Source: Laburnicola sp. R22_1
Lineage: Eukaryota; Ascomycota; Dothideomycetes; Pleosporales; Didymosphaeriaceae
Direction of reading: 5' to 3'
Length of the DNA stretch: 64,000 nucleotides
Assembly: GCA_014281115.1 (NCBI GenBank)
Contig: JACONQ010000003.1
Span: 2,790,001 to 2,854,000, forward strand
Shown in pieces: positions 26,297 through 38,689 of this stretch (positions are counted from its first letter, which is position 1; each line of letters begins with the position of its first letter). Both the position numbers and the translations under genes were made by a program. The notes below the pieces were generated by a model. That model was not told the origin of the DNA and ran no database searches. It saw only the letters and a list, made by a program, of their open reading frames with translations.

Positions 26297-27113
26297 TATC
26301 TAGCGTGCTATAATACGTCCCTATTACTATCTCCTATAGCTATACTATTTTATTACTAGATGCTAATATAACTAGCTGCTTATTTAGTAAAAAGACTACT
26401 ATTATAATCTAGTTAGAATAGCCTTCTAGCGTAGTATAGTACGTCCCTATTATTACCTTTTATAGCTATACTATCTTATTACTAGATGCTAATTTAACTA
26501 GCTACCTATTTAGTAAAAAGGCTACTACTATAACCCTATTAAAATAGCCTTCTAGCGTGCTATAAAATATTCCTATTACTACTACCTCTAGCTATACTAT
26601 TTTGTTATTAGATATAGACATAACTAGCTACCTATTTAGTAAAAAGGCTACTACTATAACCTAGTTAGAATAGCCCTCTAGCATACTATAACACATCCCT
26701 ATTACTACCTCCTATAGCTATACTATCTTATTATTAAATATAGACGCAACTAGCTGCCTATTTAGTAAGAAGGCTACTACTATAATAATATAGAAATAGC
26801 CTTTAAGTATACTATAATATATTTCTATTACTACCTTTTATAGTTATACTATTTTATCCCTAGATACTAACGTAACTAGCTACCTATTTAGTAAGAAGGC
26901 TACTACCCTAATATTATTAGAATAGCCCTTAAGTATACTACAATATATTCTTATTACTACCTTCTATAGCTATACTATTTTATTATTAGATACTAACGCA
27001 ACTAGCTGCTTATTTAGTAAGAAGGCTATTACCCTAATATTATTAGAATAGCCCTTAAGCGTGATATAATACGTCCCTATTACTATCTTCTATAGCTATA
27101 CTATTTTATTATT
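26297..27113 (-). repeat. WD40 repeat array, 126-bp units (distal part)
   Basis: Six full 126-bp units plus most of a seventh lie here. Each codes for 42 residues on the minus strand, of the pattern G-Y-S-N-x-V-x-V-V-A-F-L-L-N-R-Q-L-V (from G-H-S-x-x-V-x-x-V-A-F-S-P-D-G). The units are far more alike than WD40 repeats in ordinary proteins. The seventh unit is cut by the Copia insertion and continues at 33690. Confidence 0.9.
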
Positions 27114-27565
27114 TATCGAAATAGATTACGTAATATAGTAGAAGGTAGATAGGTAGTAATATAATAAGTATAAAATACTTATATAATAAGATAGATACTA
27201 TTCTTAGTAAGATAGATAGTAAGATAACTAACTTAGATAAATTTTTCTAACTCGGGGTTTTGGCTTGTTTATATAGATAAATTCACGTGACTATACACAT
27301 GCTAGAAAGTTATTAAGTTCTACTTTAGGAAACTAATAGTTCTTTATCTAAAATTACGCCATAACACGTGATTAATAAGATAAAGAAAATCCTAAAGTCT
27401 AGATTTTCTAGATTGTCCGTTTTCGTCTGATCTTGAACCAGACAACGAGCCAAAAGATAAGTAACTACTTATTACACTACTATATAATCTATAGTATAAA
27501 CTAAAGTATTACTATAAAATAAAAGCTTAATAAAGTAAAATTACTTTTAGCTTTATATTTTAACA
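27114..27565 (-). repeat. 3' LTR of Copia
   Basis: About 452 bp, beginning TGTTAAAATATAAAG on the minus strand. It contains CACGTGAC-type palindromic boxes. It differs from the other LTR by a short indel near 27333 (a run containing TTCTTTATCTAAAATT is absent there) and by transitions. Confidence 0.9.
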
Positions 27566-28065
27566 CACCCCTTTAATACTTAATAGCATATATTAAATAT
27601 ACTAATAGTAGTTTTACTATTACTATACTTATATAATATAGCTTTATATAGTTTTATATAGAGAGAAAAATTAAAACCTCTATATAAGTAACTAGTTTAA
27701 ATAGTTCTTATATATGAAAAAATACTTCTTAGTATAAAACCTTTTAAATCTCTATTTATATACTCAGTCTATTAGCGTCCTAACGCGGAATAATAATAGT
27801 AGATTTATTTATATAATAACTTAGTCTATTAGTTTACTAACGTAAAGTTATATATAAATATTTAGAATATAAAAACTTTTAACAAGTAAAACGTCTATTT
27901 TTATTTTATAACCTTTTACGTTTATAGTTTTAGGCCTTTATTTTATTGTTAAAGTTTCTAAATAGATAACATAAAGAGAAAATCTTTATTAGGAAAAACT
28001 TAATTATAATTTATAGCTTCTTAATAGATAACTAAAGGGATAACCTTTTAATAGGAAAACCTTAA

Positions 28066-29720
28066 TTAACCCTTTATTAGATTAATTTTATCTATAGCTT
28101 GTTTAAAAGCTATAGTATTTAGACTTTTAGTAAAGATATCTATAGGTTGCTCTTTAGTACTAATATAGTCCAAATTAATTAAACCTTCTAAAATCTTTTC
28201 TCTTATATAGTGATATTGTATATCAATATGTTTAGATTTAAAATAATGTTCTGGATTTTTAGCTAATTTAATAGTAGATTGATTATCACAGAATAGATAA
28301 TAACTTTTAATATCATTATTAATATTTAAAAGTTTAAATATATTTATTAAATAAACATACTCTTTTAAGGCTTCTTCAATAGCCATATACTCTATCTCGC
28401 AACTAGATAGTGCTACAGATTTTTGTAATTTACTAGACTAACTAATATGGGTATTATTAATATTTAAAATAAAGTCACTAGTGCTTTTTCTTTTTACTAA
28501 ATCACTCCCCAATCTGAATCTGCGTAATCTATTAGATTAAATAGATTATTACTAGATTTAGATTGGTTGTTGGTTATAGTATTATTAAATACTACTTTAT
28601 AATTCTTAGTATTAATTAAATACTTCAAAAATCTCTCTAGAGCAGTAGAATGAGAAGAATTAGGATTAGACATAAATCTAGCACAGTTATTAACTGCGTA
28701 GGTTATATCTGGCCTAGTTTTACTAGATAAATATATTACACTACCTATTTGTTGTTGGTAGTAATTAATTTCTTTATCTGTTGCTTGGCTAGTATTATTG
28801 TTTAATTTAATTCCTAACTTACTAGGAGAACTAACAGGATTCAAATTTAATTTATTATACTTTTTAAGTATATTATTAAGATGTTGAGTTTGACTTAAAC
28901 TAAACTATGTTTAGTTTTGTTAATTTCCATGCCTAGATAATAAGAGACTTCACCTAAGTCTTCTAGATCTAAATCTAGATTCTTAAGACTATCTTTTATA
29001 AAATTAATAAGTTTTAAATTAGGTCCTAATACTAGTATATTGTCTACGTATACTACTATTATTATATTAATTTTAGAATTAAGGAAAACACCTTATTTCA
29101 TAATAATAGATAGGAAGCCTAACTCTTTTAACTTATTAGCTAAAAAGTAATACTATAGTCTAGGTGATTGTTTTAATCCATATAAAGCTTCATTAAGCTT
29201 ACAAAGTATAGATTTATTACTATTAATATTAGAATTAATAGAGTAATAGTCCTCTATTAGATTACTATTATTAATAATAATATTTTTATTATTTAGAAAA
29301 CCATGAGGTTGTTCTACATAAATTTCTTTATCTATAGTAGCATGGACAAAAGCATTTTTAAAGTCCCATTGCCTTATTTCTAGATTATTAAATATAGCTA
29401 GAAATAATAGTAATTTAATTATTCCTGGCCTAGTGGTATTTGCAAAGGTTTCTAGGTAGTCTAAGCCATAGATTTAACTAAAGCCTTTAACGACCCACCT
29501 AGCTTTATACTTAATAATCTTATTATCTTTATTAGTTTTTAATTTATAAAACCATCTACCTTTTAGAGCTTTTTTATTACTAGGTATTTTAATTATAGGC
29601 CAAGTAGTTTGTTTTACGAAAGAACTAATTTCTAGTTCCATGGCTTTACTTCATTCTAAATTATTACTAGTAATAGCGTCTTTAAAAGTATTAGGTTCTT
29701 TATTTAATAAAGTAGTAGAT
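28066..29720 (-). pseudogene. Copia RT and RNase H
   Basis: Near 29180 the minus strand gives L-Y-G-L-K-Q-S-P-R-L, the conserved Copia RT motif. Near 29045 the catalytic box reads Y-V-D-N in place of Y-V-D-D. At 28540-28500 the Y-A-D-S-D-W-G RNase H motif is intact, and 28386-28066 holds the end of RNase H (C-D-N-Q-S, K-H-I-D-I). The frame is broken by several stops. The single Asp>Asn at the RT site would by itself abolish activity. Confidence 0.85.
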
Positions 29721-30082
29721 AGACTAAAGTATAAGCTATTATTGTTAACTAATAAGTTATAAGGCATAAAATCCTTTAATAGTTGTTTATCCTTATGAGG
29801 TATATTAACTATAGGATTAGAGCTATTATTTATAGTACTATCTATAGAATTATCTATAGTAGTATCTATAATATTACTATCTATAGAATAGTTTTCTATA
29901 GATCTAGTAGACTTATTATAACTACAATTATCTTCTAAGTTATAATTATCTGTAATAAGCTCTTTATAAATAGGCGTAGTATTAAAACTAAAAGTTTTTT
30001 TCTAGTACTACTAGGTCTCTAGTCTAGGTTTCTTTTCTAGTTATTAAGTCTAAAACTTTATAAATATTAAAGTTATTTAAAC

Positions 30083-31170
30083 CTACAAGAATTTCTTTTT
30101 AGCTCTAAGCTCTAGTTTTTTGATTTGCTCTTTATTTTTATAGAAAGTAATAGAGTCCCAGATTTTAATTAACTTATAGTTAATTTTAATATTAAGATAA
30201 ACTAGATTAAATGGTATCTTATTATTAAGACTAGAATGGGGTATTATATTATATAAATAAACACTAGAAGCTAAAGCGTCTCCCCATAGATAAAAAGGAC
30301 AATTAGAATTATATAATAGATACCTAATTGTCTCTATTATAGTTCTATTTATTCTTTCCATTAAACCATTTTATTCTGAGATTCTAAGACTATTAAATTC
30401 TTGTAAGATTCTAGAATTAAATTCATTAAATAAAGAATTTTTAAATTAGGCCATACGGTTTTAATTCTTTTAGAATTTTACAATTAGATTGCTTTTCTAC
30501 CTTAGTCTTAAAGTCTTTAAGCTTTAAAACTAGAATTTAATAAATAAATTCTAGGCCATTATCGGTTTTAATTCTTTTAATTTTACAATTAGCACATAAA
30601 TCTAATTGCTTTATCTAAATAACTAATAGCCTTAGGAGGAATCTCTCTATTAACTTTATTAGTTATTTTGGCAGTTGGACAAATACTATATTTAATATCC
30701 TTATAACTTTCTTTATGAGGTATATTTAATATAGTAGTAATATCTGTTAGATTTTTATAGCCTAGGCGTTTATGCCATAGTAATAAGTCTTTATTACTAA
30801 CATCCTTTTTAATATATAAACTAGAACCAGTCTCTATCTTTTTATTACTAAGTTTTAGTAAATCTAGATTAAGCTCTAATTGGTATAAATTATTACTTTT
30901 TATAAAAGTAAAAACTAGTTTATTGTTATATTAGATATCTGCCTTAGAATTTCTAAAAAGAATATATTAATTTAATTCTTCTAACTTAGAAATAGAAACA
31001 AGATTTATATTAAAACTAGGTACATATAGACAATTTTTTATTGTAAGAGTAATAGACTCTAAATTTAAAATAACGTCTCCTTTTCCTAATACTTTTATAG
31101 AAGTATTATCTCCCCAGTTTATTTTATTATTATAATTACAAAAAGTACTAAAATAGTCCTTATTTATGAG
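30083..31170 (-). pseudogene. Copia integrase
   Basis: The open stretch 30361-30083 reads E-R-I-N-R-T-I-I-E and L-W-G-D-A-L, then Y-L-Y-N-I-I-P-H-S, the C-terminal part of the Copia integrase core. The catalytic Glu context (E-R-x-N-R) is present. The upstream part to about 31170 is stop-broken, and a GAG-pre-integrase-like segment is only weakly visible. Confidence 0.75.
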
Positions 31171-31176
31171 TATATG

Positions 31177-32290
31177 CTAGGTAGATCTAGAGTCTAAAAC
31201 AAAGTTGGTTTTAATCTTATTTAAATTAGACTCTAGGGTAGTAAGTACATTATAATCTGTTTCTTCGGTAGTATCTAGTAAATCTAAATTATTTACACTA
31301 CTAGAACTATTTAATTGTATATTAGAGTCTTTTAAGTCTATAGAACTATTAATAGTATTATTAGTACTATTATATAAGGCTTTTTCTTGCCTTTTTTCTT
31401 CTAGAAACTGTGAAAAGCTTTTAGATGACTTTTTAGTAGGACTATGCTTAGCTAATTTAATAGCTTTATCCTTTTGTTTCTTAAAAGGTTTTAAAGCATT
31501 AATATAATAACTAACGTCTTCATTATTATTATTATTATTATTATACTTAGTCTTCAAAGATTTCTTAGTATTTTAATCTTTTCCTTTAAGGCTTTTGACT
31601 TCATTAGAAAATAACTTAAAGGAATCTATAGTAAAATGACTACTAGATTTGCAGTGGTTACAATACTTATTATCTTTAGGCTTTGTAACTTTAAAGCTTT
31701 TAGTCTTAGAATTAAATTTACCCTTATTAGTAAAAAGAGTAGAATTATTTTCTAGACTTTTAATCCTTCTAGATTCATCTATTAAATTAGACAACAAGGT
31801 TTCTAAAGTAATAGTACTAGAATCATCTCGATAGGATTGTATAGTAGTAGTAATAAAAGCCTCATAGTTACTATTTAGACTATTTAAAATAAAAGCCACT
31901 ATAATTTGTATAGGGATTTCTATTTTTCTAGTCTTTAAACTAGTAACTAGTTCTTATAACTTATTTAAATATTTCTCTATATTAGAATAATTATTTAAAT
32001 TAAGTGTAAAGGACTTTTTACAAAGTAGGTATTCACTAATATAGTCTTTAGGTGAATAAAGCTTTTAAGTAAATCTCAGGCCTCTTTAGCAGTAGTACAA
32101 TTTTGTATTTGCATTAAAGGGCCATTACTAACTAATAATTTAATAATAGCTAAAACTTTTAAGTTTAAGGTACTATTTTAATTATTAATAGTAGTAAAGT
32201 GTAAGGCTTTTACGTAGTCTTTTTCCTATAGGGCAGCAAAAGTTCTAATTTCCTAACTAGAGTAATTAGACTCACCTACTAGTTTTTCTT
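31177..32290 (-). pseudogene. Copia gag and protease
   Basis: The 31899-31573 stretch has L-N-S-L-N-S-N-Y-E-A-F, typical of Copia gag, and a knuckle C-x2-C-x4-H with the last Cys replaced by Ser. The 31557-31177 stretch ends F-V-L-D-S-R-S-T, which corresponds to the protease L-D-S-G-S-T with Gly>Arg. A poly-Asn run comes from an ATT microsatellite at about 31522-31545. Confidence 0.75.
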
Positions 32291-33240
32291 AACTAGCAAG
32301 AAAACTATTAGAAGATATATTTATATAGCTTTATGTATAAAATAATAATATAATAGATTTATAAAAACGCTACTAGTTTATCTTTTATTCTTAAAGTCTT
32401 CTAAGTAAAAAGATAAGGTATAAAAGTAATATTAAGTTTTAATAAGGTTTTATTTATAAAGTATTAGAAGTTTTTAGAGTAATAACTTTTAATAATATTT
32501 TATAAAACCTTATATAAGTATTTTAAAGTAAAAAGCTAAAAACCTTATAAAGAATTTAAATTCTTTTTTATTCTTTTAAATACTTAGGTATAGAATAAGG
32601 ACTTCTATATCGTTTTTGGTTTGCTTTAATTTCAAAGTCCTCTTTAGGCCTTAGAAAAACAAAAAGGATATAAGCTTCTAGCTCAAATTTCCCATGTGCT
32701 TTTATTATTTCTTTATATAATACTTCAGGTAGAGTATTTTTAAGAAATAAGGTTATATGAGACTAAGTAGAAGAATCGTCTAAGTCGAATTCTCCGTTTT
32801 GAGAAGGAGATAAATAATTAAAAAGAACTTGATACTAGGTATTAAATTTAGTTTTTAAATTATAAATCCTTATAGGTCCAGTATATTCGAGGAAAATCAG
32901 ATCCTCCAGTTCCACGAACCAAGAAATGAATTGGACAAGGTTAAAGCGCCGGATTGGAGCTTTAGAACGATATAAAACTTGTTTAATTTAGATGGTTAGT
33001 TGTTGAGAACAATTCAAGTGTTTAAAGTCTCTTTGTGGTAAAAGACTTTTAACAAAGACTTCTTTGTTCTATTGTTATACCACGTGATCGTAATTTAACA
33101 ATAAATTTCGAAGGTAGTACTTATAACATAGTACTTAAAAAGATAATATTTCCTAATTAGGAAATAATATAAAGTTCTTTGTTTGGATAAAGAATAAAGA
33201 AGTTTCTTTGTCTTATATTACTACCCAGGGTAATAGCTAA

Positions 33241-33255
33241 CCCGGGCTCATAACC
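33241..33255 (-). promoter_or_regulatory. Primer-binding site matching the initiator tRNA anticodon arm
   Basis: Directly inside the 5' LTR the + strand reads CCCGGGCTCATAACC. This looks like an initiator tRNA-Met anticodon stem-loop (GGGCTCATAACC with CAT anticodon), not a tRNA 3' end. Priming by a half tRNA-iMet cut in the anticodon region is established for Drosophila copia. The same mode is inferred here. Confidence 0.75.
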
Positions 33256-33689
33256 TATCGAAATAGAGTACGTAATATAGTAGAAGGTAGGTAGGTAGTA
33301 ATATAATCAGTATAAAATACTTATATAATAAGGTAGATAGTATTCTTAGTAAGATAAATAGTAAGATAACTAACTTAGATAAATTGTTCTAACTCGGGGT
33401 TTTGGCTTATTTATATAGATAAATTCACGTGACTATACACGTGCTAGAAAGTTATTAAGTTCTACTTTAGCAATAACACGTGATTAATAAGATAAAGAAA
33501 ATCCTAAATCTAGACTTTCTAGACTGTCCGTTTTCGTCTAATCTTGAACTAGACAACGAGCCAAAAGGTAAGTAACTACTTATTACACTACTATATAATC
33601 TATAGTATAAACTATATAATAGTTAATAAGTATTACTATAAAATAAAAGCTTAATAAAGTAAAATTACTTTTAGCTTTATATTTTAATA
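33256..33689 (-). repeat. 5' LTR of Copia
   Basis: About 434 bp. Its terminal TG is mutated to TA (TATTAAAA), in line with RIP. The other end is TATCGAAATAG in + orientation in both LTRs. Confidence 0.9.
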
Positions 33690-33910
33690 TTATTACATAT
33701 GGACGCAACTAGCTGTCTATCTAGTAAAAAGGCTACTACTATAATAATATAGAAATGGCCTTTAAGCGTACTATAATATATTCCTATTACTACCTTTTAT
33801 AGCTATACTATTTTATCGCTAGATACTAACGCAACTAGTTGCCTATCTAGTAAGAAGGCTACTACCCTAACTAAAGAGGAATAGCCCTCTAGCGTGCTAT
33901 AATAGAAGTC
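33690..33910 (-). repeat. WD40 repeat array, proximal part
   Basis: The rest of the Copia-interrupted unit, one complete 126-bp unit, and the start of the array, which follows directly on the post-NACHT sequence ending K-A-D near 33925. It joins in frame with 27108 when the Copia element and one copy of TTATT are removed. Confidence 0.85.
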
Positions 33911-36399
33911 CTAATCTGCTTTTTTCATAGATAGTATTTTAACTTATTATAGTATCTAGTTTATAAAAGTCTATTATATTAGAGTTCTCTTTAGTACAAA
34001 TATAAGTGTGGAGTAATAGATTTATAGTAGTATATCTATAAGTATAAACTAAAACTATAGCACAAACTACTAAGTATTATAAAAAAAGGCTATAACTAAA
34101 TTTATAAATAGCTATATTATATATTAGTAGAGTAGTAGGAAGATATTTTACTAAGGTCTTACGCTAGTAAGTGCCTTAAGGCTTTTAAGCAAGTTAATGC
34201 ATCTACTTATTTCTTTTATAAGACTTATAGCTTTAAGCTAATAGAAAAAGTACTTTTATAATAAGAGGTGCGTTGCATCTTTATTAATAATACTTTATCT
34301 ACTCTACTTAAAATAATTAACCTAGTAGTAATACACATACTATAGATTAATTAATAGACTACTAGTAACTATCCCCTTATTAATTTCGCTTCTTAGAACT
34401 TTAGATCCTAAAAGGCTATATATATTCTAATATAGGCCGATTGGTTTAGATATAAGCTGAAGGTAATAAGTTAAGAGCCTTTAGTGTGTATCTTTTTTAT
34501 TTACCTAGAATAGGCTCTTTTTTTATTTTTAAGAGTTAATAAGAAACTTGCAAAAAGATAAGTATAAAAGTCTAATAGGAGCGTTCTTATAGTTAGGAAC
34601 ACTAAGTATAAAATATAAAGAGTTAAGTTAACACTTAATCTTATTCTATAGAACTTAAAGAAGGCATGCAAGTAAGGTAATAGAAATTAGACTTTTTAGA
34701 ATAATAATACTGCCTATAACGTCTTAGAAAGTGTAAAGCTATATTCCCCTCTTATCTTCTTTCTACTTACTAAGCAGCTAATCTAGAATAGGAAGATAGG
34801 TTTATTCTAGCTGCAAAAAGATTGCCTTTTAATACTACAGAATCTTATCTAAGTAGGCTATAGGGTTGCTTGCTTTAGTGCTAATATATTAATATATAGT
34901 AGCAGCATATATAAATAGTAGTATAGCTAGCTTAACTAGAGCTAGAATCTACTATATTACTAGCTAGTCTAAGGCTAGCGCGCTGTTGTTTTATATTATA
35001 CTAAGCTTATACTCTAGAAAGAGACGTATATTTTGTTTAATTATGCTTTTTAGTACTTTATAGAGGACTAGATCTTAGTATATACTATTTAGTATTTCTC
35101 TAAAGCTAAGGCGGATATAAAGCTTTAGCTAGCTAGTTACTATAATCTATAGTAGCACTAGATAAATATCTTTTATCTAAGTAGCTAAAGAATAGCTTAA
35201 ATATCTTACTTTTGCTTATATTTATCTAGCGCGTCTATTATAATAACACGCGCTAAGGCCTATAAGTAAGTCTACTTTATTACTAAAAGTAGCTATAGAA
35301 TTAGATTCTTAAACTAGTATTTGAGAGCCTTATATAAAATAGCTAAGTTTTTATTAAGTGTCTTCCTAATACCAGACAGCATGCCTAACTTATAAGTAAC
35401 TAGATTAGTAGTAATAGTAGTAAAGAACTATAATATATTACTACGCTTACCTTTACCTTTCTTAAAGAAGAAGTTTACTTCTAGCTGTTTATAACTAGCA
35501 AATAACTAAGTAACTATTTGCGCTATTATTAACCTTTTTGTGCTAGCTATACTACTTAGCTAGAATATAGATTTGCTATCCTTATTTTTTGCCTATATTA
35601 TTATTTTATCTAATAGCTTAATATAAGTGTTTAGTATGTATTATATATTATACTCTATATTATAGGAGTTAAAGAAAGCGCCTATTACAATAAATAGTTT
35701 AGTAAAATCTAGCTTCTAGTCTATATTAAATATAAAGACTCTATATAAGCAGTAAGACGCTACGTTTACACATAATAGATCTAGAGGTAGAGGCTTATGT
35801 TTAATTAACCTAGAGCGCTAAGCTAAAGGTCTACTTATATTCTTCTAAGTTTAAAATAATTTTATCCATCTAGTTACTTATAAATAACTATTTAAGTGCA
35901 CGTATACTAATCTAGTTTATAGTCTTATAAGTCTTTCCTAGCTCTAGCTTTACCTTTAGGTCTTTTAGCTCCTAAAGGTATTGTCTAAGTAAGTTAAATA
36001 GGCTATAAGTAGTAAAGAGACATATCTTATCCTATTTATTAAAAAGCTAATTAATATTTTTTAGAATATAGGTAATATTACCAACTTTTTTCTACACACG
36101 CTTAATATTATTCTTTATATTCTTAATAGCTATAAAGTACTAAAAGTAGAGTAAGGTAATGTTAGTAGATATATTAATTATAGCGATAACACTTGCTATG
36201 CCTAAAAGGCTATTTATAATATAATACCTATAATAGGGGCAAAGTATACTAGTATATCAGGGTTTACACTATTATAGGTTAACTAAGCAGTAAGGCTATA
36301 CTTAGGCTATAAAAAAGTGCTATAATCTATTATTAGCTATTCTAAGGCTAAGAGTAGGTACAGCTAAGCGCTGTAGTACTATAAGTATAGGCTCTAGAA

Positions 36400-38300
36400 G
36401 GCTTTAGAAATACGTTCTGCTAAGATCTACTTATCTCCTAATGTTCTTTTTAGGCTACCTACTATAGGTCTTATATTAGCTATTTTAGAGTAAGTCTTAC
36501 GCGTTTATCTACTAGCTGTTATTAGTGTAACTAAACACGCTTCTATTATTACTTACTTATTACTACCTCTTTGCTATTCTTATATCTATAATTATAGACC
36601 AAGCTAGCTAGACGCTAGTAAAAGCCTTTTCTATAGACAAACATAAGTTATACTATGCTATTATAAAAAGAATAATATCTCTTACTTTACTCTTCATTAT
36701 TATAAACACAAATGAGTGTTAAAAGAGATAAAGGCCTAACACTAGTAATACCTTACTATAAAGAAAAAGAAAGCGTTTATTATATTCTTATTACTAATAT
36801 TTAGTTTTAGGCAACCTATCTAGATTAATTATATAGCTATGCTAGCCTTTAGTATTACCTACTAGTAGTCTATAATAAATAAGCTAGTTAAGCCTCTAGG
36901 CAAGAAATAGACTTGCGCCTTTAAGAAACGCTATCCTAAACTTAAAGTAAGGAGAGTTAGATTAATAGACTAGAAACGCTATAAGAATAATATATATAAT
37001 AAGATTGTAGAGTAGTTTAAAGTGATTAGTAAGGTACTATAGAATTTAGCTATACTACTAGAGAATATTTATAGGATAGATAAGATAGAAGTTATATTAA
37101 GTATACTTAGCTCTATTAAAGTTCTAGTAGGTAAGAATAATAGATAATACTATAGAAGTGCTAGTATTAAGCAGAAAATAGTAACTGCTATTAAGTGTAT
37201 AAGTGCCAATAGGAGAGCGCTGCTACCTTTTATAATCTAGCTAGCTTTAATCTACTAAAGCAACTAGACTATATATCTAACGCCTAGATAGTATTATAGA
37301 TACTCTCAGAATAAATATAATAACTCTAGGATTTAGTTAGAGTGGCTTATGCGTATTGTTAATTTCTAAACTAAGGAACTAGCTAATAGTAAACTATAGG
37401 TGCTAATCTACAATAGCTTTAAGACTCATAAGACGCTAGAAATTCTAAGGTTTTACCTTAATAATAATATTATTCTATGTTACCTTCTCTCTTACACTTT
37501 TTATAAGCTCTAGCTATATAATATTAGAGTGTTTGGATCCTTAAAGATAGCCTATTATAACTAGATTAAATAATTAAACTAAGAAGGTATAGATATAGTT
37601 AGTAAGAAGCATTTTACTTCTCTATATAACTCTATAAGGGATAGAGCATTTATAAAAAGGAATATTACAGCTGCCTAGGCCGCAAGTGGCTTATTTCTAT
37701 TTAACTTAGAGAGAGTACTCTAAGATACACTAAAGCTGCTTATAGACCTTACTATCTCTATAGCCAGTAAGCTTATACAATTCTGCCCTTAAGATAAAGT
37801 ATTAGTAACGCCTATAACACTAGTAAATACAAAAGGGTCTAATGTCTCTATATAACCTAATTAAATAGAATGCTTCTAGACTTAATAAACTAAGTAAATA
37901 GCGCCTATAGAGATATATATAGAAGCTTATAAGTGTAGCCTAAATCTTCTTTACTAGATAAGGTCTTCTTTAGAACTATAATTAACTTTTAGCTAAAATT
38001 AATAACGAAGCTAGAGTTTACTAATTAACTAGATTAGTAGTGCTAGAAAGGGCAAAGGTAATAAGCTATAAGAATCTAGTAGATGTGTGGGCAAAGCGTA
38101 CTACTAAAGAGAAAGCTGCTATAGTTAAGAAAAAACGTAGTTTTAGGTATAAGAGTGCTAAGCAAGAGTTAGATATGCTAAAGCTAGAAACTAAAGTAAT
38201 ATAGATAAGTAAAGTTTAAGAGCTATAGAGAGTGCTAGTAGTATAAATATATTAGTATAGTAGAGTAGTAGTAAAAAGTAATATATATTTTTCTAATATA
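36400..38300 (+). mobile_element. Degenerate pogo-type DDE transposase 3
   Basis: The + strand translation covers a nearly whole pogo/DDE_1 transposase. N-terminal DNA-binding-like helices lie before 36700. N-I-Y-R-I-D-K-I (near 37060) stands where N-x-D-E-T-G holds the first Asp. V-L-I-Y-N-S-F-K-T-H (near 37400) corresponds to the L-I-C-D-S-F-G-T-H block with the second Asp now Asn. F-F-L-F-N-L-E-R-V-like residues lie near 37700, followed by a Lys-rich tail to about 38290. It sits just upstream of the NLR start, in the opposite direction. It belongs to the family at 2900-4250 and is RIP-broken throughout. Confidence 0.8.
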
Positions 38301-38689
38301 TAAGAGTATCTTAAGTAAGGCTAATATAGATATAGAAATAGACTAATTAGTTAGTAGGAAACTATATAACTATAGGCGTCCTAGGCTTATAATTAAAATA
38401 GTGCTAAAGTATATGTGTTTTGCTCTAAAAATTATACTTTCTAATAAAAGTCGTGTAATTAGTATAGAACTAAAGACGTAGATGCAATTTTATATATATA
38501 AGTCTAGCTGTTAGTAATTACTTTAATTACTATTTTAGAGCCAAATTTATATTATAAGCATCTATAAACAAGGCAAGACTTTATATAGTCACAGACCTAT
38601 TAGCTATAATAAGTAAATTATATTATAGATAATTATGTAAGATATGTGGAGGCTACTTACTACTAGCCAAAGTCTTAAGTAGGGTGGCA

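Larger units (their letters stand above)
27114..33689 (-). mobile_element. Ty1/Copia retrotransposon inserted in the NLR gene
   Basis: A 6,576-bp element on the minus strand with TTATT target duplications at 27109-27113 and 33690-33694. Minus-strand order is 5' LTR (33689-33256), tRNA-type primer site, gag with knuckle, protease, integrase, RT, RNase H, polypurine tract (GTATTAAAGGGGTG, beside 27565), 3' LTR (27565-27114). Integrase before RT is the Copia order. The sequence is strongly AT-biased and several frames are stop-broken. Confidence 0.93.
26013..36217 (-). pseudogene. NLR pseudogene: HeLo-like / NACHT / WD40 array, split by Copia
   Basis: Read on the minus strand with stops ignored, this is a whole fungal STAND/NLR gene of about 1,200 codons once the Copia insertion (27114-33689) is removed. 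The N-terminus (36217 to about 35850) reads S-V-I-A-I-I-N-I-S with an amphipathic helical pattern, as in HeLo-like NLR N-domains. NACHT follows: the P-loop region near 35560-35524, then F-F-F-K-K-G-K-G-K-R and a Walker B-like V-I-I-I-D-A-L-D near 35255-35215. Next come T-Y-L-P-I-L and L-L-Y-L-S-F-x-x-F-L. About eight 42-residue WD40 repeats follow, and the C-terminal end has a Leu-rich V-V-L-L-R-I-F before TAG 26013-26015. ATG is now ATA. Walker A residues are changed in the RIP direction. Such proteins control incompatibility and cell death, but this copy is dead. Confidence 0.85.

Noticed and set aside
26297..27110. Plain non-coding satellite
   Set aside because: The 126-bp unit stays in frame and reads as WD40 blades on the minus strand, continuous with a NACHT region.
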